Shown here in pieces: positions 25,701 through 36,810 of a stretch of DNA of 64,000 nt. The DNA is taken from positions 124,001 to 188,000 of the forward strand of contig NZ_JAICBX010000006.1 of the NCBI RefSeq assembly GCF_019492055.1, read 5' to 3'. Origin of the DNA: Flavimaribacter sediminis. Lineage in GTDB: Bacteria; Pseudomonadota; Alphaproteobacteria; Rhizobiales; Rhizobiaceae. The notes under the pieces are model-generated. The model saw only the letters and a program-made list of their open reading frames with translations. It was not told where the DNA came from and ran no database searches. Position 1 is the first letter of the stretch, and the number at the start of each line of letters is the position of its first letter. Both the position numbers and the translations under genes were made by a program.

Positions 25701-26170
25701 TATCTGGGATTGTCCTCTGTGACCAACATGGCCCCGACATCGGCCTCAGCGACTTTGGCTCCACGGACAATGGCGTCGCCGTGGAACTTCCAGATTGTGC
25801 CGCGCTGCTTTTGTTTGGTCACGTGATACTCCACAATGTCGCCCGGCACGACCGGTTTACGAAAGCGCGCGTTGTCGATCGTCATGAAATAGACCAGATT
25901 GGATCGACTGTTCTGCGATCGGGCGCAAATGGCGCCGGCGGTCTGGGCTATGCCTTCGATAATCAACACGCCCGGCATTACCGGGTTGCCGGGAAAGTGT
26001 CCGTTGAAATGCGGCTCGTTGACGGTCACATTCTTGATGCCGACTGCGGAATTGTCATCGTCGATATCGATAATGCGATCGACCATCAGAAAGGGGTAAC
26101 GATGCGGCAGAACCCGCATGATCTCCGCAAGATCGGCGGTCTCCAGCGCGCTCTGATCAGTGTCACTCAT
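25700..26170 (-). CDS. fabZ: 3-hydroxyacyl-ACP dehydratase FabZ
   Basis: FabZ dehydrates 3-hydroxyacyl-ACP in fatty acid synthesis and competes with LpxA and LpxD for the same substrate. The hot-dog fold protein of 156 residues has the catalytic His at 58 ([10 protein letters not shown]) and Glu at 72 (LIIEGIAQ). The frame also contains a GTG nine bases upstream, but the ATG at 26170 has AAGG at a better distance. The start overlaps the end of lpxD by eight bases. Confidence 0.96.
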   Translation of the reverse strand: MSDTDQSALETADLAEIMRVLPHRYPFLMVDRIIDIDDDNSAVGIKNVTVNEPHFNGHFPGNPVMPGVLIIEGIAQTAGAICARSQNSRSNLVYFMTIDNARFRKPVVPGDIVEYHVTKQKQRGTIWKFHGDAIVRGAKVAEADVGAMLVTEDNPR

Positions 26171-27221
26171 TTCCTGCACCTTTTTTCCTCCGGCCGAATG
26201 CTCTTGCGTTCATCTCTGCCACATCCTTCAGAAAAGCCCTCATGGGTCTCGCCGGAATGCCACCCCATCTCGCGCCTGCAGGCACATCGCCTGCGACTGC
26301 GCTCATGCCGGCTATTTGCGCTCCGTCGCCGATTGTAAGGTGGCCGTTGACGCCAACACTGCCGCCCAGCATAACGCCGTCGCCAAGGATGACGCTGCCC
26401 GATATGCCGACCTGACTGACCAACACGCAATGGCGTCCAACGGTAACATTATGTCCGATCTGGACGAGATTATCGATCTTTGTCCCCTCGCCGATCACAG
26501 TATCGTCCAGCGCGCCGCGATCGATGGTGGTGTTCGCCCCGATCTCCACATCATCCTGAATGATCACCCGCCCAACCTGAACGATCTTCGTCAAACCGGT
26601 GGCGGATGGGGAATATCCGAACCCGTCCTGACCAACGCGCGCGCCAGGATGCACTATAACCCGATTTCCGAGAAAGGCGCATTGAAGCGTGACATTCGGC
26701 GAAATATGACAATTGCGGCCGATCGAACACCCCGGACCGATGACAGCGCCAGCCGATATGACGCTTCCGCGGCCGATCTCGACATCGTCGCCGACGATTG
26801 CGCCGGCTTCAATCGTCACGTCGTCTTCAAACCGGGCAGAAGCAGAGACAACCGCCTTTTCTGAAACGCCAGGCTCGCCAAGAACAAGAGACGGCCGCAT
26901 CGCGTCCGGATAAAGCATTTGACCGGCGATTGCGAACGCAAATTGCGGATCTTTGCAGACCAGCGCCGCACAGCCTTCCGGAACACGATCTACCAATTCC
27001 TGCGTGCACAAGATAGCGGTGGCCTTTAGCCCGGCAAGCGCGTCGGCGCGTCGACGTGCATTGATGAAGGTCAGTTCGCCCTGCTTCGCCCTCGATAGCG
27101 GAGCCAGTCCGTGGATGAGGACCTGAGCAAACGCCGGATCGGGCAATTCCGCTTTCAGCGCGCTCGCGAGCCGCTCAAGTTCGATGCCCTCATGTTGAGG
27201 AAAAAATCGAAAATCATCCAT
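26163..27221 (-). CDS. lpxD: UDP-3-O-acylglucosamine N-acyltransferase
   Basis: LpxD adds the N-linked acyl chain in lipid A synthesis. It has an N-terminal uridine-binding domain (residues about 1-100, with [18 protein letters not shown]) and a long hexapeptide beta-helix, then a C-terminal helix. The catalytic histidine lies in [13 protein letters not shown]. The open frame reaches 27242, but the ATG at 27221 gives the usual 352-residue protein; the ribosome site is weak. It is 91 bp downstream of bamA in the standard bamA-lpxD-fabZ-lpxA order. Confidence 0.96.
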   Translation of the reverse strand: MDDFRFFPQHEGIELERLASALKAELPDPAFAQVLIHGLAPLSRAKQGELTFINARRRADALAGLKATAILCTQELVDRVPEGCAALVCKDPQFAFAIAGQMLYPDAMRPSLVLGEPGVSEKAVVSASARFEDDVTIEAGAIVGDDVEIGRGSVISAGAVIGPGCSIGRNCHISPNVTLQCAFLGNRVIVHPGARVGQDGFGYSPSATGLTKIVQVGRVIIQDDVEIGANTTIDRGALDDTVIGEGTKIDNLVQIGHNVTVGRHCVLVSQVGISGSVILGDGVMLGGSVGVNGHLTIGDGAQIAGMSAVAGDVPAGARWGGIPARPMRAFLKDVAEMNARAFGRRKKGAGNE

Positions 27222-27312
27222 CTTTAAGACATCAGGGCCCACCTTCTCAGGCAGGCCCTTACCAGTTTCATGTCGGTTGCGGTCGTTCCGGCTTAAGGGA
27301 AACGGGCTGCGA

Positions 27313-29661
27313 TCAGAACCTCGCGGACGTTCCGAAACGGAAGATCTGGGTCTTGTCGTAGTCTTCCTTGAGGATCGGGAAACCGAAATCGAAGCGCAGC
27401 GGACCGAATGGGGAGGCCCATATCAGGCTCGCGCCGACTGATGCGCGCCAGGCCATATCGATGCCTTCAACATCGCCCGGAGACGTCGCCCAACTCAAAT
27501 CGAGATCAGATCCGTACAGGGTCGCTGCGTCGGCAAAAAAGGCGCCTCTAACTCCGAAGTCGCGAGGCAACAGCGGAAGCGGGAAACCGACTTCCGCCGT
27601 GGCGTTGAAGTAGGTCGTGCCACCCAACGCATCGCCGTTATAGTCACGCGGGCCGATACCCTGGGATTCGAAACCGCGAATGGTTTCGCCGCCAATATAG
27701 AACTGGTCGAACACGCGCAGATTGTCGCCTGTCGGAGCGATATATCCACCACCTATAGCCAACTGTCCTATGATGTCCTGCGAATCCGACAGAGTGTGGA
27801 AATAGGACGCCTTACCGGTGATCGACACGTAGTCGGCATCTCCGCCAAGTCCTGCATAGGTCGTCTCCACGCTGGCGACGATGCCTTCGCGAGGCAGCGA
27901 CCGGTCATCGATCGTATTGTAGATAAGCGCCCAGGAAATCGCGGACGTCGTCCACGGGCTTTGATCGAGCGCCTGCTGAATCGGCGGACTCGGTGGCAGG
28001 AAGAAACTGCCGTCCTGGTCGTACTCTTCCACACTATAAGTATAGGCAAGCTTGGTCGACAGAGAGTCAGTGATAGGCGCAGTGACCCGAAGCGTGCCAT
28101 AGGTTGTCGTGGTATTATAGCCTTCCTGAGAACTATCTGTATTACGGCCAATGTCGAAACCAGCCGCCAGACGGTAACCGAGGAAATAGGGCTCGGTGAA
28201 GGACAGCGTGTAGTTCCTGGTGTCAACGCTGCCGCCGACGGCAATCTTCAGATATTGACCGCGGCCGAGGAAGTTGCGCTCCGAGAGCGCGATTTCCGCT
28301 GTCGCTCCGCCGCCGCCGGTGGAGTAACCGGCGCCGATCGAGAACTCGCCGGTGGACTGATCCTTCACATCCACGAAGAGGATAACCCTGTCGGGCTCCG
28401 TGCCGGGTGACGTCGTAACGTTGACGGCTTCGAAGTATCCAAGCGCTTCCAGTCGCTTCTTGGCTTCCTGAACCAGCACGCGGTTATAGGCGTCGCCTTC
28501 TGCCAGGTCGAATTCACGACGGATAACATAGTCCGACGTCCGGGTGTTGCCACGGATTTCGATGCGCTCGATATAGGCGCGCTGCCCCTGGTCGATGAGA
28601 TAGGTGACGTCGATCGTGCGATTAGCGAAGTTGCGATTGCCGCGCGGTGTGATATCGGCGAAAGGATATCCCTCGCCCGCAGCCGCTTCAGACATCGCCA
28701 CGATCGAGTCCTCGACTTTCTCGGCGCTATAGACGGCTCCGGATCGCGACTCGATCAGACGGCGCATTCTCTCGACGTCGATGCCGGGAACGGTGCTATC
28801 CACCTGGATGTCGCCGAACTGATATCTCTCGCCCTCATCCAGCGTGAAAGTGATGATCCAGTTGCCAGTTGCAGGATCCACGTCCGCAGTAGACGAAATT
28901 ATCCGGAAATCGGCGTAGCCGCGATTGTAGTAGAAGCGTCGAAGCTCCTCCTCGTCTGCGCGAAGCTTGGCCGGATCGTACAAGTCCTTCCGCGTCAGGA
29001 AGGACAGGAAATTTGACTGCTTTGTACTAATGACTTCCTTGAGACGGCCGTTGGGATATGCCTGATTGCCGACAAAATTGATGGACTCGATCTTCGTCCG
29101 TCCGCCCTCGTTGATATTGAAGGCGACGTTCACACGGCCGTTGGGAAGGGAAACGACTTGTGTCGACACCTCGGCTTCGCCGCGGCCGATACGATCGTAG
29201 GCTTCCTTGATCGCCTCGACGTCATATTCGATGATCGTTTCGTTGTAGGGACCGAGCGACTTGGCCTGAACGACCGCCTCGAGTTGGCGATCCTTGAGCT
29301 TCTTGTTGCCGTTGAACACGACCTGATTGATGATCAGGTTTTCGTCCACGGTGACCACAAGGGTGCTGCCTCGACGGGTAATCTGAACGTCACTGAACAG
29401 CCCCGTCGCAAAAAGGCGCTTGATGGACGCGTCAATATCCGAATTATCGAAACTCTTGCCAGGCTCGATCGTAATGTTTCCGCGCACCGTATTGGCGTCC
29501 ACGCGCGCATTACCACGAACTTCGATGACACTTACAACAGCCGCATTTGCCGTTACTGTCGATGCGATAACGGCAGCCCCCACGCTACCGACCGCCATAA
29601 GCGTTGCAAGTGCGAGCGCACGAACAGCGCCTAGTACTCTAGAACCGGCCTTCATTGGCAT
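27313..29661 (-). CDS. bamA: Outer membrane protein assembly factor BamA
   Basis: BamA folds and inserts outer-membrane beta-barrel proteins. The 782-residue product has a signal peptide cleaved near TANA (residue about 40), five POTRA domains starting at [13 protein letters not shown], and a C-terminal 16-strand barrel ending in RFGTSARF. The conserved lid segment [20 protein letters not shown] is present. The frame is open further upstream, but AAGGG before the ATG at 29661 and the signal peptide support this start. It follows rseP and precedes lpxD. Confidence 0.96.
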   Translation of the reverse strand: MPMKAGSRVLGAVRALALATLMAVGSVGAAVIASTVTANAAVVSVIEVRGNARVDANTVRGNITIEPGKSFDNSDIDASIKRLFATGLFSDVQITRRGSTLVVTVDENLIINQVVFNGNKKLKDRQLEAVVQAKSLGPYNETIIEYDVEAIKEAYDRIGRGEAEVSTQVVSLPNGRVNVAFNINEGGRTKIESINFVGNQAYPNGRLKEVISTKQSNFLSFLTRKDLYDPAKLRADEEELRRFYYNRGYADFRIISSTADVDPATGNWIITFTLDEGERYQFGDIQVDSTVPGIDVERMRRLIESRSGAVYSAEKVEDSIVAMSEAAAGEGYPFADITPRGNRNFANRTIDVTYLIDQGQRAYIERIEIRGNTRTSDYVIRREFDLAEGDAYNRVLVQEAKKRLEALGYFEAVNVTTSPGTEPDRVILFVDVKDQSTGEFSIGAGYSTGGGGATAEIALSERNFLGRGQYLKIAVGGSVDTRNYTLSFTEPYFLGYRLAAGFDIGRNTDSSQEGYNTTTTYGTLRVTAPITDSLSTKLAYTYSVEEYDQDGSFFLPPSPPIQQALDQSPWTTSAISWALIYNTIDDRSLPREGIVASVETTYAGLGGDADYVSITGKASYFHTLSDSQDIIGQLAIGGGYIAPTGDNLRVFDQFYIGGETIRGFESQGIGPRDYNGDALGGTTYFNATAEVGFPLPLLPRDFGVRGAFFADAATLYGSDLDLSWATSPGDVEGIDMAWRASVGASLIWASPFGPLRFDFGFPILKEDYDKTQIFRFGTSARF

Positions 29662-29818
29662 TTTTACCCTTAATCTCAGCGTCCCCACGAGCGGACAGAA
29701 CACGATTCTGTCTCCCCGCCGTTTTACAATGTTTTCAGCTACAAGCAAGTGATTGAGTTAATTTCTGTTTACTTGCCCTCCATTCGTTGCCGATAAGCAA
29801 CTACCGCGGTGAGTTTAT

Positions 29819-29837
29819 GGATAACAAACAGTTATCC
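29819..29837. repeat. Inverted repeat upstream of bamA
   Basis: GGATAAC-AAACA-GTTATCC is a perfect seven-base-pair inverted repeat in the 264-bp A+T-rich gap between rseP and bamA. It could be an operator or part of a bamA promoter region. It is too symmetric and A+T-rich for a normal terminator and has no T-run. Confidence 0.4.
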
Positions 29838-29925
29838 CGACAATACACCGACTGAACGTACTCCAGATATCCACAGAACCGACTCCGGATCGTCACACTC
29901 GGTTTCAGAACCCTATTTCTGTCAG

Positions 29926-31047
29926 CTAGGTGACGTCATTCCAAGTCGCGTAAATCATCAACATTAGTAACAGAGAGAGACCAATCTTGAAAGCAAACTC
30001 CTGACCTCTTTCCCCTACCGGTTTGCCGCGCAAAAATTCGATCAGATAAAACAGGAGATGGCCGCCATCGAGTATCGGAATCGGAAGCAAATTCAGAAAG
30101 CCTATCGAGACCGATATGAAGGCTATGAACGTGATAGTGGAGACAAGTCCGACGGAAACCATCTGACCGCTGATCTTGGCAATGCCGATAGGACCGCTGA
30201 TCTGATCCGGCTTGGCTCTGCCGATGATGATGTTCTTGAAGTACTGAACCGTTTGGCTGACGATGAAAAAAGACTGCCCTACGCCTTCAGCCAGCGCTTC
30301 AAGCGGCCCCATCTTCTCGTATCTGAACGTATCCTCGTTTGCAGACGCGACGACGCCGATTTGTCCGACTTCGATCATGTCTCCAAAACCGTTGTCGACT
30401 TCCGCCCGTTTCGGAACGAGTACGAAATCCTTGTTTCGGCCGTCGCGTTCGACAATCAGTCGCAATTCAACGCCGGGCCTCGTCGAAACGTAGATGCGCA
30501 GGTCGTCAAAGGAGTCGATGGTTCTACCGTCTATCTCCAGAATACGGTCGCCAGGCTCAAGACCGGCTTCGGCGGCGGCGCTTGCCGGCTGGACAGACGC
30601 CACGACGGGATCCAGCACGGCTTTTCCGAAATAGCTGTAAACCGCCGTAAAGATAACAATGGCAAGTAAGAAGTTTGCGATCGGACCCGCTGCCACTGTC
30701 GCCGCGCGACGTCCGAGAGACGCGCCCTGGAAAGTTTGAGACTGTTCCGCCTGGCTCATTTCCGCAATCTTGTCTTCGTCGGGGAAGCTGGCGGCGTTCT
30801 CGTCGCCAAAAAACTTAACATAGCCACCGAGTGGAATGGCAGACAGCTTCCAACGCGTGCCGTTTCTGTCAGTGAACCCGGCGAGCTCCCTGCCGAAGCC
30901 GATTGAGAAGGTGACGATCCGAATTCCGCACCACCTGCCGACGAGATAGTGGCCCATCTCGTGCACGAACACCACGATGGTCAGTACGATGATGAAAGGC
31001 AGAACCGTGCCGACAATGATGCTGTAGATATTCCCAAGTACGTCCAT
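29926..31047 (-). CDS. rseP: Site-2 membrane metalloprotease RseP
   Basis: RseP cleaves transmembrane anti-sigma factors and signal peptide remnants inside the membrane. The zinc-binding HEMGH is at residues 29-33 in the first membrane helix. A PDZ domain with GLEPGDRILEIDGR lies near residue 150, and the second metal motif LNLLPIPILDGG lies near residue 330. At 373 residues it has a single PDZ domain, as usual in rhizobia, where E. coli has two. Confidence 0.95.
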   Translation of the reverse strand: MDVLGNIYSIIVGTVLPFIIVLTIVVFVHEMGHYLVGRWCGIRIVTFSIGFGRELAGFTDRNGTRWKLSAIPLGGYVKFFGDENAASFPDEDKIAEMSQAEQSQTFQGASLGRRAATVAAGPIANFLLAIVIFTAVYSYFGKAVLDPVVASVQPASAAAEAGLEPGDRILEIDGRTIDSFDDLRIYVSTRPGVELRLIVERDGRNKDFVLVPKRAEVDNGFGDMIEVGQIGVVASANEDTFRYEKMGPLEALAEGVGQSFFIVSQTVQYFKNIIIGRAKPDQISGPIGIAKISGQMVSVGLVSTITFIAFISVSIGFLNLLPIPILDGGHLLFYLIEFLRGKPVGERGQEFAFKIGLSLLLMLMIYATWNDVT

Positions 31048-31102
31048 AAATGTTCCCTGCGGCTCTGTCGCCGCCCAGAGTTTTCTCGCTCCTAGACCGA
31101 TA

Positions 31103-31909
31103 TCACCCGATCCGCGTCAGATCGAGCCCCGTCCAGGTTATGCTGAGCAAATAGGCCGCGACCACCGCGAAGACCAGACTGTCCACCCGATCCATGACGC
31201 CGCCGTGGCCAGGAATAAGATCGCTTGAATCCTTGACGTCAAAATGGCGCTTCAAGCCGGATTCGAACAAATCGCCGATCTGCCCGACAATCGAAAGGGC
31301 GCCACAAAGAAATGCGAGCAGACGAATTTCCGGCGCCCCCAATATCCAGCCTGCAACAATGCCGCAGACGACGCCGCCGGCGAGACCGCTGAGAAAACCC
31401 GACCATGTCTTCTTGGGCGAGATTCGCGGCGCAAGTTTCGGACCGCCGATACTCCTCCCTCCGAAAAACGCAAAAACGTCGGTCGCCCAGATAACGGCGA
31501 ACACAATGATAATGGCCATCCATCCGGTAGGCTCGCTCCCGCGCAACGCGGTAAACGCGATTCCGAAAAATCCGGCGTATAGCAAACCGAGCGGCGCATA
31601 GAGATCATGTCCCTCTATCCTGCGCAGCACGGCGAGGATAATCGCGCCTGCTGTACAGCAGGCCAGCGCGATCAGCGGCATGGTGATCATGATGGCGACA
31701 GCAGTCGCCAACATTGTCACGCCGCCAACAAGGCGATCTGTGGCGCTCAGATGTTTCTTTTCGACGATGCGAAACCATTCATAGAACAGCAGCAACATGA
31801 TCGTCACCGCCAGAAAGCGGAACGGAACGCCGCCAATCCAGGTCAGCGCCAGCACAAGCACTCCGAGGATCAAAGCGGAAACTGTCCGGACGAGAACCTC
31901 GTTCTGCAT
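31103..31909 (-). CDS. cdsA: Phosphatidate cytidylyltransferase
   Basis: CdsA makes CDP-diacylglycerol, the precursor of all phospholipids. The product has about 267 residues and multiple membrane helices. The signature SPKKTWSGFLSGL and the C-terminal DLIPGHGGVMDRVDSL carry the metal-binding residues. The open frame starts earlier, but the ATG at 31909 shares TGATG with the uppS stop codon and gives the normal length. It follows uppS and precedes rseP in the standard order. Confidence 0.96.
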   Translation of the reverse strand: MQNEVLVRTVSALILGVLVLALTWIGGVPFRFLAVTIMLLLFYEWFRIVEKKHLSATDRLVGGVTMLATAVAIMITMPLIALACCTAGAIILAVLRRIEGHDLYAPLGLLYAGFFGIAFTALRGSEPTGWMAIIIVFAVIWATDVFAFFGGRSIGGPKLAPRISPKKTWSGFLSGLAGGVVCGIVAGWILGAPEIRLLAFLCGALSIVGQIGDLFESGLKRHFDVKDSSDLIPGHGGVMDRVDSLVFAVVAAYLLSITWTGLDLTRIG

Positions 31910-32634
31910 CAAGTCGCCGCCGCAGCGGCCCGATCCGTCGTGGCGCCGAAACGGCGATCGCGGCATGCGTATTCTTTCAGCGCCTTGCGGAATTCCTCTT
32001 CGTCGAAATCCGGCCAGAGACACGGCAGAAAGATGAATTCAGAATAGGCCGACTGCCAGAGCAGGAAATTCGAGATTCTCATCTCGCCGCTCGTGCGGAT
32101 GATCAGATCCGGATCGGGGATGTCCGCCGTATCGAGACAATCAGAAATCGTCTGCTCGGTGATTCTGGCCGGGTCCACAAGCCCCTGGGCGACTTTCTGG
32201 GCGATCGTCCTGGTCGCGCGCGTGACGTCGTCGCGACCACCATAATTGAAAGCGATAACCAGATTGAGAGCCGTATTTTCGCGGGTCAGATCCTCGGCTT
32301 CGGTCAGCAACGCCAATATGTCGGCTGAAAGACCACGCCGGTCACCGATGACATGGACGCGCACATTCTCATTATGCAGTTCAGCCAGATCGCGTCGAAC
32401 AAAAAACTTCAGCAATCCCATCAGGTCGCTGACTTCCTGCTGAGGCCTGTTCCAGTTTTCGGAGGAGAATGCGAAGAGAGTCAGGTATTTGACGCCGTTT
32501 TCTCCAGCAGCCTTCACGGCGTTGCGGACGGCTTCGACACCCTTGCGGTGCCCGATGGCGCGCGGTTGGCCGCGCCTTTCGGCCCAGCGCCCGTTTCCAT
32601 CCATGATGATTGCCACATGTTGAGGCTTGTTCAA
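31909..32634 (-). CDS. uppS: Isoprenyl (undecaprenyl) diphosphate synthase
   Basis: UppS makes the C55 lipid carrier for peptidoglycan and O-antigen synthesis. The 241-residue cis-prenyltransferase shows [17 protein letters not shown] with the catalytic Asp at residue 12, then [11 protein letters not shown]. The C-terminal segment [19 protein letters not shown] completes the substrate site. It is 46 bp downstream of frr and coupled to cdsA. Confidence 0.97.
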   Translation of the reverse strand: MNKPQHVAIIMDGNGRWAERRGQPRAIGHRKGVEAVRNAVKAAGENGVKYLTLFAFSSENWNRPQQEVSDLMGLLKFFVRRDLAELHNENVRVHVIGDRRGLSADILALLTEAEDLTRENTALNLVIAFNYGGRDDVTRATRTIAQKVAQGLVDPARITEQTISDCLDTADIPDPDLIIRTSGEMRISNFLLWQSAYSEFIFLPCLWPDFDEEEFRKALKEYACRDRRFGATTDRAAAAAT

Positions 32635-32680
32635 TATGTCGCTCCAAAAACCCCGTGTCGAGTTGCCGAAACTCGCAGTG

Positions 32681-33241
32681 TCAGACCTGCATTATCTCAG
32701 TTTCCTTGTCGGTCAGCAGGCTGTCGATCTGGGATATCATGTCGTCGGTCAATTTCTGCACGGTTTCAGCCTGGTCATGGCTTTCGTCCTTGCTGATATC
32801 GCCGTCCTTTTCGGCTTTTTTCAGGTCGTCCATCCCGTCTCGCCTTACATGGCGAACTGCAACGCGCGCATTCTCGGCGTAATTATGGGCCACCTTGACG
32901 AGTTCCTTGCGGCGTTCCTCGTTGAGTTCCGGCAAGGGAATGCGCAAATTGACGCCATCGGTAATCGGATTCAACCCCAGATTGGACTCTCTGATGGCTT
33001 TTTCAACAGCCGACACCATCGACTTGTCCCAGATCGAAACCGAGATCATGCGCGGTTCCGGAACGGAGATATTGGCGAGTTGGTTGAGAGGCATTCTCGA
33101 TCCATAGGCCTCGACCGTCACCGGATCGAGAACGTTCGCCGATGCGCGTCCCGTGCGAAGCGCTGCAATATCACTCTTGAATGCGGTAATCGCGCCTTCC
33201 ATCCGCCGCTTCAAATCAACAAAATCAGCACCGTCGCTCAT
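32681..33241 (-). CDS. frr: Ribosome recycling factor
   Basis: Frr, together with EF-G, splits the post-termination ribosome. The 186-residue two-domain protein has the typical [21 protein letters not shown] start of the helical domain and the [20 protein letters not shown] segment. It lies between pyrH and uppS in the standard alphaproteobacterial order. A 149-bp gap with no gene separates it from pyrH. Confidence 0.98.
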   Translation of the reverse strand: MSDGADFVDLKRRMEGAITAFKSDIAALRTGRASANVLDPVTVEAYGSRMPLNQLANISVPEPRMISVSIWDKSMVSAVEKAIRESNLGLNPITDGVNLRIPLPELNEERRKELVKVAHNYAENARVAVRHVRRDGMDDLKKAEKDGDISKDESHDQAETVQKLTDDMISQIDSLLTDKETEIMQV

Positions 33242-33390
33242 GCGGGTTTGCTCCCTGTTCTAATGGTCTTTTGATCGTTTCGCCGAATTACTACTTTTCT
33301 GTTGAAGTAATTCACTCCGTACTATTCATCGCAACCGATACAATAGCAGAACGCAACATCGCCCTCACCAGCTTGTTATACGTAGCATCT

Positions 33391-34113
33391 TTACGCATCC
33401 TTTACGATAGTCGCTGTTCCGCCTCCACCGAGAATTGCGGCAAGTTGTCCTTTTTCGTGAATCGAGAATACGATTATCGGAATTGAGTTCTCTCTGGCAA
33501 GCGCTACGGCGGCCACGTCCATTACGGCCAAACCCTTGTCCAGTATTTCATCATGCGTCAGTTCATCATAACGCTCGGCGTCCGGAAATTGTTTCGGATC
33601 CGCCGAATAGATGCCATCGACCTGGGTCGCCTTGAAAATCGCCTGTGCGCCTAACTCCGCGGCGCGCAGGGCCGCAGCTGAATCCGTCGTGAAAAACGGA
33701 TTGCCAGTGCCGCCGGCGAAGATGACGACACGTCCCTTTTCGAGATGGTGCAAAGCCGCGCGCTGGGAAAAACTCTGGCATATTTCCGGCATGGCGATTG
33801 CGGAAAGCACTTCCGTGTTTATCCCGAGTTTGCGCAGCGATGTCGCCAGCGCAAGCGCGTTGATGACAGTGGCCAGCATTCCCATGTGGTCGCCGGTCAC
33901 ACGATCGCCGCCCTTCGATGCAACCGCTACTCCGCGAAAAATGTTGCCCCCGCCGACGACGACGCCGACCTGAACCCCCATTGCCCGCGCTTCGGCGATA
34001 TCGGCGGCAATGCGGTCGGCCACCGTTACGTCGATCCCGAAACCCTGCTTTCCCATCAGGGCCTCTCCTGAGGCTTTCAGAAGGATTTTTTTGTAAACGG
34101 GAGCGTTGGGCAT
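33391..34113 (-). CDS. pyrH: UMP kinase
   Basis: PyrH phosphorylates UMP to UDP as a hexamer regulated by GTP and UTP. The 240-residue amino acid kinase fold shows KILLKASGEALMG, VVVGGGNIFRG and the DHMGMLATVINALAL segment. Upstream in-frame start codons exist, but the ATG at 34113 gives the usual protein. It is separated from tsf by a strong hairpin. Confidence 0.97.
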   Translation of the reverse strand: MPNAPVYKKILLKASGEALMGKQGFGIDVTVADRIAADIAEARAMGVQVGVVVGGGNIFRGVAVASKGGDRVTGDHMGMLATVINALALATSLRKLGINTEVLSAIAMPEICQSFSQRAALHHLEKGRVVIFAGGTGNPFFTTDSAAALRAAELGAQAIFKATQVDGIYSADPKQFPDAERYDELTHDEILDKGLAVMDVAAVALARENSIPIIVFSIHEKGQLAAILGGGGTATIVKDA

Positions 34114-34151
34114 CTGGCGTTCCATGTGCGGTTTGCAGAGCCGGATACACG

Positions 34152-34181
34152 AAGGGCGCCGCGATGTCACGCGGCGCCCTT
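34152..34181 (-). terminator. tsf-pyrH intergenic hairpin
   Basis: A perfect 12-base-pair inverted repeat (AAGGGCGCCGCG/CGCGGCGCCCTT, six-base loop) sits between tsf and pyrH. No T-run follows on the minus strand, so it may be a partial terminator, an RNase barrier or an mRNA-stabilising element. Confidence 0.55.
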
Positions 34182-34235
34182 TCGAATTTCTCAATTTTGT
34201 TTCACCCGGAAAGCCCGGGCGCAGACTGGTTGAAA

Positions 34236-35159
34236 TCAGCCCTGCGCGGCGGCGGCGACTTCGGCTGCAAAATCGCTTTCTTCCTTTTCCACGCCCTCGC
34301 CCAACTGGAACCGCACAAATCCGGCAACCTCAACCGGCGCACCGGCCTTGCCTTCCGCTTCTTTCAGCGCTTCGGCGACGGTCTGGTCAGGATTCATGAC
34401 GAAGCTCTGCGACACGAGAGCAACTTCCTCGAAGAACTTGCGCATGCGTCCCTCGACCATCTTTTCCACAATGTTCTCAGGCTTACCGGATTCGCGAGCC
34501 TGCTCCATGAAGATAGAGCGTTCGCGTTCGGCGACTTCGGCGTCGACGTCGGCCGAAGTCACGGCGAGCGGGTTGGACGCAGCCACATGCATTGCAATCT
34601 GCTTGCCCAGGGATTCCAGAGCAGAGGCGTCGCCGGTCGACTTCAAGGCGACAATAACGCCCAATTTGCCAAGACCATCGGCCACGGAGTTGTGGATATA
34701 ATTGGCGACGATCCCCTGCTCCACGCTCAACATCGCCGTACGACGCAGATTGAGGTTTTCACCGATTGTTGCGACTGCATCGGTAATCGTCTCTTCCACC
34801 GACTTGCCGGTCGCCGGATAGACCGCCGACTTGACGGAAGCCAGTTCGCCGTCCGTTCCAAGGGCCACGTCCGCGACGCCGCTTACGAGTTTCTGGAATT
34901 CGTCATTGCGCGCGACGAAGTCGGTTTCCGAATTGACCTCGACGACAACCGCGCGGGCGCCGTCCGCGGCGATGCCGATAAGGCCTTCCGCAGCCGTACG
35001 GCCAGACTTCTTGTCGGCCTTGGCGATGCCCTTGGCGCGCAGCCAGTCGACAGCAGCTTCCATGTCGCCGCCTGTTTCAGTCAGGGCTTTTTTACAATCC
35101 ATCATGCCTGCGCCTGTCTTTTCGCGCAGTTCTTTAACCTGAGAAGCTGTAATGCTCAT
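34236..35159 (-). CDS. tsf: Elongation factor Ts
   Basis: EF-Ts exchanges GDP for GTP on EF-Tu. The 307-residue protein shows the N-terminal UBA-like domain [20 protein letters not shown] and the core motif [14 protein letters not shown]. The rpsB-tsf pairing is universal in related bacteria. A long hairpin lies in the 113-bp gap upstream. Confidence 0.98.
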   Translation of the reverse strand: MSITASQVKELREKTGAGMMDCKKALTETGGDMEAAVDWLRAKGIAKADKKSGRTAAEGLIGIAADGARAVVVEVNSETDFVARNDEFQKLVSGVADVALGTDGELASVKSAVYPATGKSVEETITDAVATIGENLNLRRTAMLSVEQGIVANYIHNSVADGLGKLGVIVALKSTGDASALESLGKQIAMHVAASNPLAVTSADVDAEVAERERSIFMEQARESGKPENIVEKMVEGRMRKFFEEVALVSQSFVMNPDQTVAEALKEAEGKAGAPVEVAGFVRFQLGEGVEKEESDFAAEVAAAAQG

Positions 35160-35237
35160 CCTAGCCTCTTGATATATTTGCGTGACACACCCGCCATCGG
35201 GCGCGCACGGTATTGCTCTCTGTTATGATTCGTGTGT

Positions 35238-35265
35238 CAGCCGAATGAAAAAGTTCATCCGGCTG
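35238..35265 (-). terminator. rpsB-tsf intergenic hairpin
   Basis: A 12-base-pair stem (CAGCCGGATGAA paired with TTCATTCGGCTG, one G-T wobble, four-base loop) lies just after rpsB, without a clear T-run. It probably acts as an attenuator or processing site between ribosomal protein S2 and EF-Ts. Confidence 0.55.
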
Positions 35266-35272
35266 GCAAGAC

Positions 35273-36100
35273 CTAGCTCGCGGGCGTCTCTTCAGTTGAA
35301 GCCGCAGCCGCCTCGGATGATTCCGCAGGCGCCTCTTCGGCAACGGCTTCTTCGACAACTTCTTCTACCGGCGCTTCCTCTGCGGCTCCGACATCAACGC
35401 CGGAGGCGCCCTGCTGGCGCGCGATGCCGTCGATGGCGGCGCGAGCGATCAGATCGCAGTAAAGCGAAATGGCCCTTGAGGCGTCATCGTTTCCGGGAAT
35501 CGGGAACTCGACCGTGTCGGGATCGCAGTTGGAGTCGACGATTGCGACGACGGGAATTCCAAGCCGCTTGGCTTCCTGGATAGCGATCGACTCCTTGTTG
35601 GTGTCGACGATGAACATCAGATCCGGCGTTCCACCCATGTCGCGAATGCCGCCAAGAGCCCGTTCAAGTTTGTCCCGTTCGCGCTCGAGATTAAGACGCT
35701 CCTTCTTCGTGAAGCCTTGCGCTTCAGCAGCCAGGAGTTCGTCAAGCTTGCGAAGACGCTGGATCGAATGGGAAATCGTCTTCCAGTTGGTCATCATGCC
35801 GCCAAGCCAGCGCGAGTTGACGTAATACTGCGCGGAGCGCTTGGCAGCATCGGCGACGACTTCGGAAGCCTGTCGCTTGGTGCCTACGAACAGAACGCGG
35901 CCGCCGCCGGCGACAGTGTCGCTGACGATCTGGAGCGCCTGCTCAAGCATCGGAACAGTCTGGCTCAAATCGATGATGTGGATGTTGTTTCGCTCACCAA
36001 AAATGTACTGTTTCATCTTCGGGTTCCAGCGGTGAGTCTGGTGGCCGAAGTGCACGCCTGCTTCAAGAAGCTGGCGCATGCTGAAATCTGGCAATGCCAT
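35273..36100 (-). CDS. rpsB: 30S ribosomal protein S2
   Basis: S2 is a late-assembling 30S protein. The 275-residue form shows [33 protein letters not shown] and [15 protein letters not shown]. The C-terminus has an acidic alanine/glutamate-rich tail (about residues 235-275), typical of rhizobial S2 proteins. It is the first gene of the rpsB-tsf-pyrH-frr block. Confidence 0.98.
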   Translation of the reverse strand: MALPDFSMRQLLEAGVHFGHQTHRWNPKMKQYIFGERNNIHIIDLSQTVPMLEQALQIVSDTVAGGGRVLFVGTKRQASEVVADAAKRSAQYYVNSRWLGGMMTNWKTISHSIQRLRKLDELLAAEAQGFTKKERLNLERERDKLERALGGIRDMGGTPDLMFIVDTNKESIAIQEAKRLGIPVVAIVDSNCDPDTVEFPIPGNDDASRAISLYCDLIARAAIDGIARQQGASGVDVGAAEEAPVEEVVEEAVAEEAPAESSEAAAASTEETPAS

Positions 36101-36292
36101 GCCTTTTCTCCTTTCCGGTTATACCTCCGTGGCGCTACAGCAGGCCTGTTCGACCCGCCACCGGCGGAAACGCCCGGATTTCTCCCGGACAATCCCATGC
36201 TCCACGTGTGGAATGGGCGGCTCATTACATCGTAAGATCAGGAATTGCAACCCTGTCCAACAGACCGCCTTTTGGCGACCTGTTACACAGGA

Positions 36293-36730
36293 TTAGTGGT
36301 TTGGCGTAAAACCGAGGATCAATTTCGCAAGATCGGGTTCGTCCACGCGCTTGGCCGCCCCGCTGACAGAGAACCAGCGCCGTACGCGTTGCTTGCATTC
36401 CGGGTAGGACTTCTGGAGCTTTGTAACTTCCAGCGGATAGACCTCGACTTCGCATTCGATGGCCGTGTTCTTGTCGAAAACTTTGTCGTAGCAATAATAG
36501 CCGATAGGTTTTCCGTCGGTTTTCCCGATGACGCCAGCCTCTTCCCAGGCTTCACAGGCCGCAGAGCCTTCGCCATCCTGCTTCTTTACCGGCCACCCCT
36601 TCGGCATGACCCAACGTCCGGTGTCCCGGCTTGTCACCAACAGAACCTTCAAGCCGCTCTTTTTCACGCGGTAGCAAAGCGCCGCATACTGATGCGGCCT
36701 TGTATCGCTAATTTTGAACTGTTTAGTCAC
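36293..36730 (-). CDS. NUDIX hydrolase, diphosphoinositol-phosphatase-like
   Basis: This 145-residue Nudix protein probably hydrolyses a nucleoside or inositol diphosphate-type substrate. The Nudix box spans residues 45-67: Gly45, Glu60 and the metal-binding EE at 63-64 are present, with Cys59 where many relatives have Arg. The segment WVMPKGWPVKK resembles the DIPP/MTH3 subfamily. It lies alone between rpsB and eipB on the same strand. Confidence 0.88.
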   Translation of the reverse strand: MTKQFKISDTRPHQYAALCYRVKKSGLKVLLVTSRDTGRWVMPKGWPVKKQDGEGSAACEAWEEAGVIGKTDGKPIGYYCYDKVFDKNTAIECEVEVYPLEVTKLQKSYPECKQRVRRWFSVSGAAKRVDEPDLAKLILGFTPNH

Positions 36731-36810
36731 TGTATCCAGGTTTCGGTGCTGTATTCCAATAGATCGCGTCTGCCGCTAATCACGCAAATCGGGAGATTAA
36801 CTGTTATTAA

